Source: Candidatus Altimarinota bacterium
GTDB taxonomy: Bacteria > Patescibacteriota > Gracilibacteria > BD1-5 > UBA2023
Direction: 5' to 3'
Assembly: GCA_028685185.1 (NCBI GenBank)
Contig: JAQUEK010000003.1
Location: 100,855 to 164,854, forward strand
DNA: 64,000 nt
The first letter of the stretch is position 1. Every line of letters starts with the position of its first letter. The position numbers were made by a program, and so were the translations under genes. Positions 9,210 through 21,774 of this stretch are shown piece by piece. The notes beneath the pieces are model-generated. The model saw nothing but the letters and a program-made list of their open reading frames with translations, had not been told where the DNA came from and made no database searches.

Positions 9210-9314
9210 TTATGCTGCAGTTGTTTCTTCTATAGTAGTTTCAGTAGCTTCCGTTTCTGTAGTCTCTACTTCTGGTGTTTCTACTTCTGGAGTTGCAGTT
9301 GTTTCATCTGTCAT
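9210..9314 (-). CDS. Short acidic Thr/Glu repeat peptide
   Basis: A 34-aa frame (ATG 9314, TAA 9210) is built almost only of T, E, V, P and A, with a tandem TPEVE repeat. It lies next to a terminator, which suggests that it is transcribed. No family is recognised; low-complexity coding by chance is possible. Confidence 0.4.
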   Translation of the reverse strand: MTDETTATPEVETPEVETTETEATETTIEETTAA

Positions 9315-9443
9315 AATATTTTCTGGTTAATGAATAAAATGTTCTCGCATCATATTATCAACACGAATCATGAGTGTATGTTAATAAAAATAAATAGCAA
9401 TACTTAATTATGTATTGCATAAACCGAAAATATCATATTGAAA

Positions 9444-10241
9444 TTAAATGAAGCATAATTCATTCCTTCAGATGACCCTTGATAGCAATTCATGCGAATT
9501 ATCATCAAGAGCTTCAAAGACAATATCTCATTTGATGTAATATTCTCTGGCATTTTCCTTGTTCTGGAGAAAGCCTATCAATATATCAAAATCCTTGTTT
9601 ATTGAACATTTCAGGACTTTCGGGTTAGTGAAAAAATCTGTCATCGCATCCAAAAAACGTTCTATTTCTATCTGAGATTTATGGAAATTTATATAGCGCC
9701 ATACTGAAATTATAGGTTCCATCTTATCTAACATTCAGAAAAAATTCATGATATCGATATATTCGTCGGTTTCATTATCCTCAAGCATGCTAATGGTGTT
9801 TTCAAAATCTATCTTAAGGTCATTCGGAAGATTTTCCATTATCAATCTATTTGCCTTATTCTCCATCTCTTTTTTCATGGATCTATCCAGATATGTGTTA
9901 CCAGCCAATTCCTTCGGAGTAAAATCGGGTACATCTCAAATTATTACCTCAGACAGATCATGAAAGGCGCAGATATTTGCCAATGATTTCTTATCGAAAT
10001 CATAATCGAACAATTCCAGAATCGAATCACTCAGAAATGCTAAAGTCATCACATGGCAGTAAATCGATTGTTTCTCAAGATTCAGATCGTACTTATCTAT
10101 CCTTACTGCTTTTCATGTTCGAGGCAACCTTTTGAATTTTGATAATATCTGGATATTCTCGCCGTCGAATTCAAGATTAATGTAGAAATTTTTGAAAATA
10201 TCTCTGAAGTATATTCAAGCACTGTTTTCATTTTTTGATAT
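9444..10241 (-). CDS. HD-domain hydrolase (YfbR-like)
   Basis: About 265 aa. It has RLPRTGKA near the N-terminus, HVMTLAFLSD and the metal motif CAFHDLSEVIIGDVPDF, which match the HD superfamily close to 5'-deoxynucleotidase YfbR. It follows the phosphoesterase gene directly. No ATG, GTG or TTG occurs in this frame between the upstream TAA and the conserved start of the domain; the only ATG (10231) is out of frame by one base at a run of four A. One missing A would restore Met-Lys-Asn-Ser, so a homopolymer indel is likely; otherwise initiation at ATA 10241 would be needed. Confidence 0.78.
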
Positions 10242-10829
10242 TTAATATTTATGTGTTTTGGATTCGCTGAACTCAATCCATGATTTTTCCTTGAAAGTTT
10301 TCTCATCTTTTGCTTGAACTGATATAGTTCATTTTATCTTTATTATCTCAGCCTTATTAGTTTCTGAATCATAAATTGCGAAAGTCGCCACATTTGTCTT
10401 ATGTGCCGATATCTCTCATGGGTCAACGATAAGACAGTCATTTATCTGATCGATATTATAGATATGGTCATGTCAATAGAAGACCGCATCAAAATCTCAT
10501 GATTTTGCCATTGGGCGTGCAAGCATAGGATAATGTGTGATGAATATCTTTCTGTTTTCGATCTCTATCATGTCAAAAGTATCAAATCAGACTTCAAGAT
10601 TGCTTCATTTGGTGAAAGATGTTTTTGTTATTGCAACCCTATCGCCATCATTGTTTCACCAGATTGCATATACAGGAACTTCGCAAGCAGCAAGCATTTT
10701 CGCTATGCCATTATTTATAAAGTCTCCTAAAAATATTATTTTTTTGATATCATGATTTTCTATCTCTTTCAAGAACAATGTAAGGTTTAGAACATTCTCA
10801 TGAATATCAGAAATTATGGCAACTTTCAT
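10242..10829 (-). CDS. YfcE/MJ0936-type metallophosphoesterase
   Basis: 195 aa with the calcineurin-like motifs in order: SDIHEN (first metal motif, residues 8-13), GDFINNG, GNND, HYP, and FYGHDH near residue 120. These enzymes hydrolyse phosphodiesters or phosphomonoesters with a di-metal centre. Four of the motif glycines are UGA. It is in an operon with the downstream HD hydrolase and likely acts on small phosphate metabolites; the substrate cannot be read from sequence. Confidence 0.88.
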
Positions 10830-10859
10830 ATTTTTCCGGTTAAAATTAAAAATATCTGA

Positions 10860-11204
10860 TTATCTTATTATTTCTGATTCGAAGAACCTTTCCTGGAATT
10901 CTGTCAGGGCTCTTATTTGCTCATCTGTGTAATTTTTCCCTTCTTCGACAATCACAAGCTTATCATCATCGTCATTTGTCCTGTGGATTATAGCAATGCA
11001 AACGCCTTCGAATTCATCTATAGGTTCGAATTCTCCAAGTACATAGGCATCTATCTCTTCTCAGTCTGGCGCTATGGTTCCAGGTATGAATCAGTAATTC
11101 AGACAATATATGAATCCATGTTTAGGATGCTTTGTACCTAAAAGCCTATCCATCTTAACTTTAACCTTTCGGTTTAGAAATCCTTTTGAATAATCCATTT
11201 TCAT
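10860..11204 (-). CDS. Inorganic pyrophosphatase-like protein
   Basis: 114 aa, shorter than the usual family I enzyme of about 170 aa. GFIYCLNYGFIPGTIAPDG followed by EEIDAYVLGEF matches the family I core, including the Asp of the active-site region. Some of the lysine and aspartate ligands of full-length enzymes appear absent because of the short length, so the true substrate is uncertain. It lies 31 bp upstream of the phosphoesterase gene. Confidence 0.7.
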
Positions 11205-11359
11205 AAAAGATTATATAATGAAAGAAAACTTATCTATAAAATCTAATAGATTCTATAAATATTACAGCTTAACGCAAGAATAATTTGAAAATAGGGGAGA
11301 CTTGAAAAAATGATTTGATAATCACACAAAAAAAAGTAATCTAGGAAACGATTTTTTGT

Positions 11360-12064
11360 ATGACATCAATGAAAAGATTTTTAAGAGAACATTTTTTACA
11401 GATAATAACCTTCATATTTTGGTTAGCTATTATTTATTTGTATTTCCATTATAAGATAAAGCATGATCTGACGAATTCAGACATTGCGAAAAGCATATAT
11501 TTCTTCATAAAGGCAGATATCATATACTGATGATTCATATATATCTGAGTATATATATTAAGGACAATCATTTTCGTCCCAGCATCCCTTCTTGTTATTC
11601 TTTCACCTTCATTGTTCTGATTCACATATGCTTTCATATATACTGTGATATGAGAGAATATAAGCGCAGTTCTATGATACTATCTTTGAAATTTTTTCTG
11701 AAAGATTCTTCTTAATGATTGGTTTCTGAAGAAATTCATGAAACTTAGGAAATTATTGAAAAAAGAGACATTCGGCACTATAGTGATTTCAAGATTGCTT
11801 TTTCTGCCGTTCGATGCTATCAATTATCTGTCCTGATTCCTGAGATTGAATTTCAAACAATATTTCCTTTGAACCTTTTTCTGAATAATCCCTTGAATCC
11901 TAATGCTTCTTTTTGTCTGAAGTTCCATAAAGAATGTCGATAAGTTCAATCTGGAGCATATCACAATCGAACCAAGATATATAATTTACGCGGCTTTCAT
12001 ATTCATAATACCTTTGATTGCATACTACCTTTATAGGTTCAGATGAAATTATAAAAAGATATAG
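11360..12064 (+). CDS. TVP38/TMEM64 (VTT/DedA-like) membrane protein
   Basis: 234 aa with five to six hydrophobic segments. The central part RTIIFVPASLLVILSPSLFG, then GYYLGNFFGK and ISRLLFLPFDAINYLSG, follows the VTT domain pattern (re-entrant loop with conserved Gly and Pro). Members are membrane transporters or lipid scramblases. The stop codon TAG lies inside the stem of the following terminator. Confidence 0.82.
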
Positions 12065-12090
12065 GAATATAAATATTCCTATATCTTTTT
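12053..12090. terminator. Bidirectional terminator
   Basis: An 18-bp perfect stem (aaaaagatataggaatat / atattcctatatcttttt) between the convergent VTT and PBP genes. It overlaps the end of the VTT gene. Confidence 0.82.
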
Positions 12091-12100
12091 ATTTTGGTTC

Positions 12101-15100
12101 TTATTTTGCCATCACACTGAATTTCACATCCTTAGAAACTCTGCTATTTCCTAGGATTCATTCAACTTTCAAGGTATAACTTCAAGGAATCAGATCATTT
12201 CAATCATTTATAGGCACTGTGAAATTCTTCGCAGAATCCACTATCTTTAGCAGATTTCAGTTCATGTAGACATTTATTACATCTGGTTCTACGCTGAAGC
12301 TTCATCTTAGATTGAAGAACTGGTCTGCGTATATCTTTTTCGAACTTCATTCTGGCGGATTTATCAGTGTAAGTGAAAGAGTATTTTTGATCTCTATCTT
12401 ATCAGGCTTAACAGATGCAGTAGATCATGAATCAGTGCTTCAGGAATCATTTATGATCTGAGGTAAATCAGAATTGTTTGTTATATTTATCTTATATGCA
12501 TTCTCTCCTGAATAATAGAACTTATCGATAGCTTTGAAAATCAACTTATGGGTTCATACTGCATCTTTGCTGAAATCGAAAACCTGATCTATATTTCATC
12601 AGTTCTTCTCATCGATAGGAATGGTTTTATATATCTCTCAATCCTTATATATCATTATCTTTATTATAGGATTGTTGGAATCGAACCTTATATCAACAGT
12701 TTTTTTGATTGCTGCATCTATATTCTCTCAATCTGTTATATTTGTGGAAACCATTATTGAAGATGAATCTTTCGTTGGTCTGATACATGGCTCGCTGCTG
12801 ACAGAAGATACAAGACTTCAGCTTCAGGTTGAATCTCATCAGATATATCATCTTACTGTTTTCATCCATTCCTTATCATATGAATCTATTATCGGATTTG
12901 TACTTGTGCCAAGATAGACTGTTCTGATCGCTTCCTCTGGGGTTGAATCTGAGATCTTTCAATTACATAGGCTGTCTACCTTTACACTTGTATATCATCC
13001 GTCATATTCGGTAGGTTTTACGGCGAATATGGATGATACCTTAAGATCAGCAGGAGTAGAATCCGTTACAAGCTTTCATGAAGCTCTGGAGATAGTAGCA
13101 TGGATAACTGAATCCGGTTCTATGAATGTTTTTTTCTCCAATCATCTATGAGCATATTCCATATAATCGTGCCAAATCGGAGCTGCACAGTTAAGTCAGT
13201 CACAAGTTCACTTAGTAGCTGATCAATCAGTGTTTCATGCCCAAACCACAGTCGTTATCTGAGGAGTATATCATGCTGTCCATAAATCTCAAGGAAGAAT
13301 CTTCTTCTCTTTTCATTTGATTGTCACATCCTTATTTGATGTTCATGTCTTAGCAGCGATTTTCCTGTCTTTTAGAGTAAGTACATTGTTCCAGAAATCA
13401 TTGGGACGATTTGCAGGGTCTGATAATATATTCGTTATGACATATGCTGCTGCATCGCTCAATACCTGAACTCATCTGTTTTCTTTCGTATCTTCTATTA
13501 TGTTTCATTTCTTGTCTTCAATCCTTATTATAGGAGTTACATCTTTTCTGATTCACATGTTTGCGAAAACGCTGTATGCCTGAACAAGTTCAATCGGCTT
13601 CAATTCTCATGTTCATATCGCAAGAGGTCATCCGTAATAGTTTCAATTCTTCAATGATTCTATTCATAATGAGTTTGCATATCTTATGATCTCATTTTCT
13701 CACCCTCCGTAGAAGAATACCTTGATAGCAGGTATATTCCTAGAATATCACAATGCTTTCTTAAGCGGCATCCTTCACATGAATTTCGTATCATAGTTAT
13801 CAGGTTCCCAATCTCAGAATTCTGTGCTCGTGTCATATATTGGCGTATCAGGTCAGATAGGATTCACTGATATCGCATGGGAATATACTATAGGCTTAAA
13901 GCTAGATCCAGGTTGTCTCTCTGATGTTATTACATTTACATTGGATCATTTATCATCTGAAAAATAATCAACTCATCATACCATAGCAAGAATCTGTCAT
14001 GTCTTGTTATCTATGCTTATCAGTGCAGCATTTGAAGCTCAGTATTTGACTTTATTTATCCCAACTTGTTTCTTTACCAGCTCCTCAGCCTTATCTTGAA
14101 GATTAGGATCGATAGAAGTGTATATCTTAAGTCATCATTGCGATTCGAAATCCTTTCAATATTTGTTCTCAAGATATTCCTTAACATAGAATATGAAATA
14201 AGGATATTTTATATTTTCCGTATATCTTTTGAATTTGAAATCAAGAGCTTTTATAAAAGCGTTTTTATAATCCTCTGAATTTATCTTATCATCCTCAAAC
14301 ATTCTTCATAGCACGAAATCCTTTCTTCATGTATTGTATTCAAGAATATATGATAGGAGATTCTCATTAGGGTTTTCTATATTAAGCTTGGAATATGGTA
14401 TCACTATATTGTTTATCAATGTCATAAGCTCATTATAATCTATCTGCGTACATCAGTTTGTTATGTTTATATCTTTCTTGAAAAAGACAGGATTAAGATT
14501 ACATACCTTAACTTTGCTCTCATTTACCTCTTCGAATTTCATGTCGGTTATTATAGCTTTGAATTTATCTTTCAGCGGCTTATAGAAATTAGGGTTTTCT
14601 GTCTCTTCTATCTTTATCGTATCTTTCGGTGAATTCTCATTGTATGCATAAATATATCACATCAATCTGTCACTGTGATTATAAGGAGAATAATATGTAG
14701 GTCATTTTGGAATCGATGCCATTATGGAACTTTCAAGTATTCATAGTTCAGAAGCTTTTTTTCAGAAGAATGTCTTTGAAGCTTCTTCTATTCAATATGC
14801 ATTGCTTCAATAGGATATCTTATTGAGATACAGTTCAAGGATTTTGTCCTTTGAATAATTGGAATTAAGCTGGTATGATAGAAATAGCTCTTGAGCCTTC
14901 CTCTTGATGCTTCTTTCTTGGTTCAGAAAAATATTTCTTATAAGCTGTTGGCTTATTGTAGATGTTCATTGTATCTTATCTGTTTTTCCTAATATATAAT
15001 TTGCTCAAGCCCTTATAAGTCATTTGAAATCAAATCATTTGTTCTGATAGAATGTCTTGTCTTCAGTGCTGACTATTGCATCTTTCATGGTTGTCGATAT

Positions 15101-15391
15101 CTTCCCGATATCCACATAGGTTCTCTTTTCCTTTCAATAGAGATTGTATAGTTCATTTCATTTCTTATCATAGATCATCACACTTTCAGGAAGGATATCT
15201 TCTCATACCCTTTTGATCGAAGGAAGATCGTGCGCATATACTAGCCATATTATTGCTAAAAAAAGAATCATCAGTCATAATACTATCCATAACAGATGAC
15301 CAATGATAGCTTTTTTATCATCCTGTTCCATTTCCTGAAAATGTTTTTTTTCTATCCTTTTCTTGATTTGTTCTTTAGAGAAGTTTTGCAT
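12101..15391 (-). CDS. Class A penicillin-binding protein (PBP1A-like)
   Basis: 1096 aa. It has a cytoplasmic N-terminus, one TM helix near residues 35-55, and a GT51 glycosyltransferase domain with TEDKTFYQNKGFDFKG near residue 110 and TSTISQQL. The transpeptidase domain has the SxxK motif in GSSFKP near residue 495, YSRNIPAI as SxN, and KTGTSNK. The C-terminal 300 residues look like Ig-like or PASTA-like extracellular domains. It polymerises and cross-links peptidoglycan. Most of the glycines in these motifs are UGA. The next gene, 9 bp upstream, is an LCP-type ligase, which fits an envelope operon. Confidence 0.92.
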
Positions 15392-15400
15392 ATTTCGCTT

Positions 15401-16858
15401 TTATTTAAAATATAATTTATAGTCATTTCATATTACAATCTCGATTTTGGTACCTGGATTTTTTGAATATGTAAGTTTCTTGCTTGGAATCTGTTCTGAG
15501 AATATGAATTGAGATATCGCTTCCAGGCTTTTATTATCTGGGCTGACTCAGGTTTTATTTACTTCGTCATATAGGAAATTGATCTTTGTCTTCTCGAATT
15601 TATCCTTTGTACTAAGTATAGAATCCTTCTCGGGAATATTGAATCAATATTTTTTCAATTCCGTCGCAAATCTGTTGGCTAATCATGAAACCTTTGTGGT
15701 ATTCACTATGTTTATCTCGTATTTATCCTTGAAAACTTCAGGATAATTGAAAATCATGTTTGAGAATTTGTTTATATCTCAATATCTTGAAAGGTTTGAT
15801 GCTGTGGCTCATTCAGGAAGTACGACGGAAGCTCATCAGAAAGCTGATCTATCTCAATAATAAAGGAATCAACCTCTTTCACACAGATTTATATTATCGA
15901 AGCATGAAGTATTAAGATTGAAAGAATATATGTTTTCGGTTGGGATACTTTTTGCGAGCAGAGCAAAGGATATCATATCAGTCAAGCTTAAATCTGTCTT
16001 TATATTTGAGCTTATAGCATAGAACAATGATTTCAATTTTACAGGGTTTCATATGTATTCAAGCTTGAAAAGCTTGTCTTTTATGGCTTTGATCACAAGC
16101 TGCTGTCTCAATGACCTGTCGAAATCGCTTGTTGAATGCCTGCTTCTTGCGTATTTCAATGCTGTTGTTCAATTCAGCTTCTGAAGTCATTTCTTTATGG
16201 AGAAGGTTTCATATCACCAATTCGAATCAGGATATTCGGTATCCACAAGTTTTTCAGGAACATCCACCTTTATTCAATCTATAAGATCCACGAATTTTAT
16301 GAAACCGTCAAAATCGATGTTTGCATAGTAATCGATTTTCTCTCAAGTGATTTCGCTCACCTTATCTTCAAGATAGGTCATCGCTTTTGAAGGCGATAGA
16401 TTTTTCAGTCATCTGAAATATAGCTCATTTATCCTTCATGCTCATCATGCAGGATAAGACACATATAGATCTCTAGGTAGAGATAGCATTGTAACCATCT
16501 TCTTTTTCGTATTTATGGAGGCAAGTATTATTGTATCGGTAAGCTCTGCTCATTCATGGCTTCATCCTCATACTCAAGTAAGCAGGATATTGATCTTTTC
16601 CTGCTGAGGTCATGCAGATGATAGGCTGGACATGTTAAGCACATTAAGGAAGCTTAGGTCAAATTTGAAAGCTGAAAGCTTTCAAAATGTGAAAGTACCT
16701 ATGAAGAATATTATCAGTATTCATATCACTGAAAGCAATACTCATGAGATGAAATTTTTTTTCTTTGCACTTATATATGAATTCCTTAGTTCGCCTATCT
16801 TATTTATGAGAATTTCTCAAACGTTATCATTTTTGATTTTCGATTTTTTAAAAGACAC
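15401..16858 (-). CDS. LCP (LytR-CpsA-Psr) family glycopolymer transferase
   Basis: About 485 aa. It has a basic cytoplasmic stretch, one TM helix, and the LCP domain with KINILLTGVGGG, DTIILASIN, SLPRDLYV, INELYFRG and KYARSRHSTSDFDRSLRQQ, which hold the Arg and Asp residues that bind lipid pyrophosphate. A LytR_C-like domain follows. Such enzymes attach glycopolymers to peptidoglycan. The start is uncertain: GTG 16858 is proposed because no ATG is in frame before the TM helix; the frame is open to 16934. It is probably cotranscribed with the PBP. Confidence 0.87.
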
Positions 16859-17146
16859 GATTTTTCTGGTTAGAAAGTACGGTATAAATGATTTTATTAT
16901 TTTTTTATATACCTGTTTTTTTTGCTCTGAAAAGCAGTCGGATTATATGAAATAATATGAATTTTGCAAGGTTAAATTTGAGGAAATGAATATGGATTAA
17001 GGTTATATGGGATACATTGCATATGCAGGAAAACATATCCTGCCATTTCCGATAATAACAGTAATATCATCGAAAATAATTTTCTATTTACAAATTTCAA
17101 TAAGTGATTATTCTATAATTAGTTCATATTCTTATCAACATGTATC

Positions 17147-17923
17147 ATGAATAGGATTGTAATAAAAATAGGCACAGAATCACTTCTTAACGAAGAGGGG
17201 AGATTTGATCTCAGAAAACCTAAGGTGAGCTCAATGATAGCCGACATAATATGTTTGATGGAAAGGAATGTCGATGTAGCTTTGGTAACTTCATGAGCCG
17301 TATGATTAGGGAAAAGCATTGTTCCAAGGCTTGAATGATACAGTGATATAGCTTACAAGCAAACCTGCGCAGGAGTTGGACAGACAAAACTCATAAAGGA
17401 ATATTCAAATGCATTCGCGTGATACGATATATCAGTCTCTCAGATACTTTGCACACATGCTGATTTCCATAATAAGATCAGATCGAATAGCCTGAAAAAC
17501 GTATTCGAATATTATTTCAGATCAAGGATATTGTCCATAATAAATGAAAATGACCTTCTGACAAAAGAAGAACTTACTCTAGTAAAATCAACTTCAGAGA
17601 ACGATAATCTATGATTTCACGTAGCAAGGCTTGTCGAGGCTACGGAATATATGGTGATAACGAATACGAATTGAGTATATACATGAGACCCGGCAAATCC
17701 TGAATCGGTAAGGATACCTATATTGAATGAAATATCCAATGAATTATTGGAAGCCTCAAAATCGAAATCCAATTCCTGAACCTGATGAATGCATTCAAAG
17801 CTGAAAGTGGCAAAAGAATCTCTGAATAGCTGAATGAGGATGCATGTATTGGATTGAGAGAATTCAACTGTCATGGATCATTTCGAGTGAAGGCAAAGCT
17901 GATGAACTGTCATTTTCAGATAA
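17147..17923 (+). CDS. proB: Glutamate 5-kinase-like amino acid kinase
   Basis: 258 aa with the amino-acid-kinase fold motifs: IVIKIGTESL at the N-terminus, VTSGAVGLGKS, AGVGQTKLI, NTNGVYTGDP and GTGGMHSKLKVAK. These match ProB, but without the C-terminal PUA domain. Glutamate 5-kinase makes glutamyl phosphate in proline synthesis. No proA or proC is nearby, so a lone kinase with another role is possible. Confidence 0.82.
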
Positions 17924-18125
17924 ATGAAGCAAGTCATTGATAACTTTTTAACAATCTGCATAAAAGTCAGAAAAATGTCAGTAACTTTTTATAACCAAAA
18001 TAGTAGATTTTGTCAATATAAAAAATGTCTATTTAAAAGGATTTTAATTTGACAATAGAACAAAAAAGATTAATTTACCTGAGAACAAATACAAATATAG
18101 ACAACATGGACTTTTTAACATTTTT

Positions 18126-19094
18126 TTGACAATATTGGAAGATTCGAATTTTTGACATAAGTCTGTTCTTTTAAATGAGCTAGTTAGTGCGATTAAGCTA
18201 GATGAAAACAAGAAAAATATAGTAGTCGACTGTACACTTTGACTTGCATGACATGCAATAGAGGTAATAAAAAAGATGAATCCATGAGATATTTTTGTCG
18301 GATTTGATGCGGATAATGATAATCTTGAATCTGCCAGGAAAATCATAGAGGAAAAGGTTTGAGATGAAGCGGAAAAGAAATGAATAAAGATTTATCTTAT
18401 TAATTCAAATTTCAGATTCCTTAAAGAGAAACTGAATGAAATTTGAATAGATAAAGTAAATAATATATATTACGATCTTTGAGTAAGCAGTGTCCATCTT
18501 GATGATTTCAACAAATGATTTTCATTCAGATGAGAATGAGCCCTTGATATGAGATATGATAGGACTTCATGAATTACAGCAAAAGACGTGATAAACGAAT
18601 ATTCGGAAAATGATCTTTATAGGGTTTTCAGGGAATACTGAGAAGAGAAGAAATCAAAGTTCATTGTTGACGAAATATTATTGCAAAGAAAAACAAAACA
18701 AATAGAGACAACAAAAGATTTGCTTGAGATAATAGAAAAATCAAGCTTTGATCCTAAATCGAAAACAAGGGTTTTCCAGGCAATCAGGATAGAAGTCAAT
18801 GATGAGTTCTGAGTAATAAGAGAATCGGTTAAGGATGCGGTAAAAATTCTTGAAATATGATGAATACTTGCAATCATAACATTCCATTCGCTTGAAGACA
18901 GGATAGCAAAACAGATAATAAACGGTTTCATAGAAACAGAGATAGATCAGATTACATGACAAAGCCTTACAAAACCAGTATTGGAAAAGGTAAGTAAAAA
19001 ACCTATAGAGCCTAGTGAATCAGAAATCAGGCATAATCCAAGATCAAGAAGCTCAAAGTTAAGGATTGCCAGAAAAATAAATAATATAACTTAA
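18126..19094 (+). CDS. rsmH: 16S rRNA (cytosine-1402-N4) methyltransferase RsmH
   Basis: 322 aa. GHKSVLLNEL at the start, DCTLGLAGHA as the SAM motif, YYDLGVSS, DMRYDR, FQAIRIEVNDE and ITFHSLEDR are the RsmH (MraW) signatures. It lies 15 bp before the ftsL-like gene, as in dcw clusters. The start is TTG 18126 as written. An ATG at 18105 would be in frame if the T7 run at 18121-18127 had one more T, so a homopolymer indel is possible. Confidence 0.92.
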
Positions 19095-19109
19095 CTTTTT
19101 ATACAAAAG

Positions 19110-19481
19110 ATGAATCCAAACATCATTGTAATGAAAAAATGAAAGATTCCTTTCTTCTCTGAAAGAAAAACCACAAGAGAAAACTATAAGATGTCTTTCA
19201 CAAAAACCTATATTCTTACAATCTCCATGATCTGATTCCTTTGAATCTATTATGTTTGGACTCTCAATGTAAATGCAACGAAATGATATCAGATAAGAAA
19301 TCTTGAAATAGAAAGAAGAAATCTGGCCTTTGAAGAGAATCTGCTGAATATGAAGATAGCAGAAGTCCAGTCATTAAGCAATATATCTGAAGATAAAACG
19401 ATCAATGCGATGGAAACTATAGATAATCCCAACTACTTGGTTCTGAAAGATGTAAATCTAGCTTACATAGCAAACAAATAA
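19110..19481 (+). CDS. ftsL: FtsL-like divisome protein
   Basis: 123 aa. It has a basic N-terminus, a single TM segment around residues 32-50 (YILTISMIGFLGIYYV), and a leucine-rich helical tail typical of FtsL/DivIC. Sequence identity in this family is weak, so the assignment rests on topology and on the position right after rsmH. FtsL forms a complex with DivIC and DivIB at the septum. Confidence 0.72.
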
Positions 19482-19495
19482 AAATAAATATCTTA

Positions 19496-19535
19496 ATGTA
19501 GAGATTCGCTCAATCGAATCTCTACATTTTTGTTT
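19496..19535 (+). terminator. Terminator after ftsL
   Basis: 13-bp stem atgtagagattcg / cgaatctctacat with a 6-nt loop, then TTTTTG. Confidence 0.82.
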
Positions 19536-19541
19536 AATAAA

Positions 19542-20318
19542 ATGATGAATATGATTTGAATATTTGATTCCTGATTCTGATGACTTTCAGTATTGAATGA
19601 ATTCAGGAAAAATCTTGGAGAATATGACTACATCTATTTCTGAGATTCCGAAAACATACCTTATTGAGATAAGGATCTTGAAGAGATAAAGGAACTAACT
19701 ATCAGATGAGTTAATTTTCTTTTCGATAAATGAGCTAAAATCGTGATACTTGCCTGTAATACCGCAACATCGAATATAAGAGTACTTCAGCAGGAGATAT
19801 TTCCAGATAGGAAAATCTTATGAGTGACTATTCCAGCAGCTGAAAAAATAGCAGAGCTATGATTGAAGAAAGTTTGAGTCTTGGCGACAAATAGTACAGT
19901 CAAATCTCACTTATATAAAGAAAGGGTGCAAAGATTAGATGAAAGGATCATTGTTCAGGAAATAGGATCACCTAAGCTTGTTCCGCTTATAGAAAGCTGA
20001 AATCATCAGACTGATGAATTCAAAGAGATACTGAAATGATATCTGTATATGTTCGATAAAGATATTGAATACCTTGTTTTATGATGTACGCATTATTCTC
20101 TTGTTTCTGAAGAATTCAGAAAATTGCTTTCTACGGATATCGGAATCATAGATCCAAGCTATGAATCTTCAATGAAATTCAGGCAATATCTTGAAAAACA
20201 CTCTGATATAGAGAAATGATTGTCTAAGAATTGAAATCTGGAGATATTCACAAGCTGAGATCATGATGAATTCATGAGGATATGAGGGGAATTTTTAAGA
20301 GACCGGTCTCCAGTTTAA
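19542..20318 (+). CDS. murI: Glutamate racemase
   Basis: 258 aa. It has GIFDSGFGGLSVL at the N-terminus, YFGDSENIPYG, ILACNTATSN with the first catalytic Cys, and YLVLGCTHYSL with the second. The enzyme makes D-glutamate for peptidoglycan. Both catalytic cysteines are present. The first of two GAGACCGGTCTC palindromes overlaps its last codons. Confidence 0.93.
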
Positions 20319-20367
20319 CGGATATGGCTTATTATGGATGAAAGCTTTATATGGGAGACCGGTCTCC
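20299..20367. repeat. Two copies of palindrome GAGACCGGTCTCC, 55 bp apart
   Basis: GAGACCGGTCTCC at 20299-20311, overlapping the end of murI, recurs as GGAGACCGGTCTCC (14-bp perfect palindrome) at 20354-20367. Each can fold alone, and the two can also pair with one another. GC content is far above the surroundings. The function is unknown; mRNA 3'-end structure or a protein-binding site are options. Confidence 0.6.
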
Positions 20368-20442
20368 TAATGACATATTTTTTAATTGCTCAATCCGAAA
20401 AAATCTATAGAATATCGGAAATCAAAATATTTAAAATAACTT

Positions 20443-21033
20443 ATGCCTGAAACTTTAAAGAAGCTTGTTGATATAATATCATTCTTGCCTTGAATCTGAG
20501 AAAAGACCGCAGTTAAGCTCGCATTTTTCCTGCTGAAGTCGAATCCTAATTATCTTAGGAACTTTACAAGTTGCCTTGAAAAGGTTCAAAAGGATATAAG
20601 GGAATGTAAGGTATGTTTTTCTTATACGGATAAGGAAAATGATATCTGTGACATCTGTGAGAATCGAAATAGGGATAATCACCTTATATGTGTGGTTGAG
20701 GATTATCTTGATATGGTAAGCATAGAGAGGCTTCATATATATAAATGACATTATCATGTCCTTGGTTGATCAATATCACCTATTAACTGAATCCTATCCA
20801 AAGACCTTAAATTTGTAGAATTGTTTTCTAGAATCGAAAACTGAAGCTTCACAGAGATTATAATTGCAACTAATCCTAATATAGAATGAGAGGCAACAGC
20901 TATGTACATAAAAGAAAACATGCCAAAATCTGATGTAAGCATAACACGTCTTTCAAAATGACTTCCCAATTCAGGATATATAGAATATGCCGATGAGATA
21001 ACACTTATCAACGCATTCAAATGAAGGAACTAA
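20443..21033 (+). CDS. recR: Recombination protein RecR
   Basis: 196 aa. It has the helix-hairpin-helix start LPGIGEKTAVKLAFFL, the zinc motif CKVCFSYTDKENDICDIC, and a Toprim domain beginning with ICVVEDYLD and ending with TRLSKGLPNSGYIEYAD. It acts in RecFOR gap repair. The order matches RecR throughout and the length is normal. Confidence 0.93.
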
Positions 21034-21040
21034 ACAATAA

Positions 21041-21081
21041 AAAAAACCGTATATGAGATTAATCTCATATACGGTTTTTTT
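21041..21081. terminator. Bidirectional terminator recR / rplA
   Basis: A 40-bp perfect palindrome with A and T runs at its ends, between convergent genes. Confidence 0.85.
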
Positions 21082-21090
21082 GGAAATCTA

Positions 21091-21774
21091 TTATTTCATG
21101 TCTAATTTTATTCAAGGTCACATAGCATTACAAACATATATCGTATTGATATAATTTCCCTTAACTCAAGTTGGTTTAACTTCTTTTATGGTTTTAACGA
21201 AAGCTAATATATTAGTCTTCAATTTATCTTGTCCGAATGAAAGTTTACCTACGATTGAATGGACATTTCATTGTTTATCATTTTTGAATTCGAATTTTCA
21301 AGCAACCAATTCCTTGATTATTGACAATAGATCATCTCATACAGTTCCTGCTTTAGGATTTGGCATAAGACCTTTTGGTCAAAGAACCTTGGCAACCTTT
21401 CACATCTTTCTCATCATTGCTGTTGTTGCGATAGCAACATCAAATTCTATTTTTCCTTGAGATACAGTATCTATAAGATCATCTCATCCAGCTACAGTAG
21501 CTCCAGCTGCAATCAATGCCTTCTCATTTCCTGAATCATCAAAAGCTCAGATTCTTACAGTCTTACCTGATCCGTTAGGAAGGGTAATAGTAGATCTAAC
21601 CATCTGATCAGAATATTTAGGATCAATTCCTAGGTTGAAATGAATTTCAACTGTTGGGTCGAACTTAACTGTATTTGTCCTTTCTAGAAGCTCAACAGCT
21701 TCATCGATCGTATAAGCTTTTTCTGCCTCTATCAGAGTCATAGCTTGCTTATATTTCTTACCTCTTTTTTGCAT
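21091..21774 (-). CDS. rplA: 50S ribosomal protein L1
   Basis: 227 aa. [53 protein letters not shown] and a C-terminal NAMGPGIKLDMK are the L1 pattern. L1 builds the mobile stalk at the E site. rplK, its usual partner, is not next to it, so it appears to be on its own here. Confidence 0.95.

Noticed and set aside
20299..20367. CRISPR-like array from the paired palindromes
   Set aside because: Only two copies and no regular spacers.
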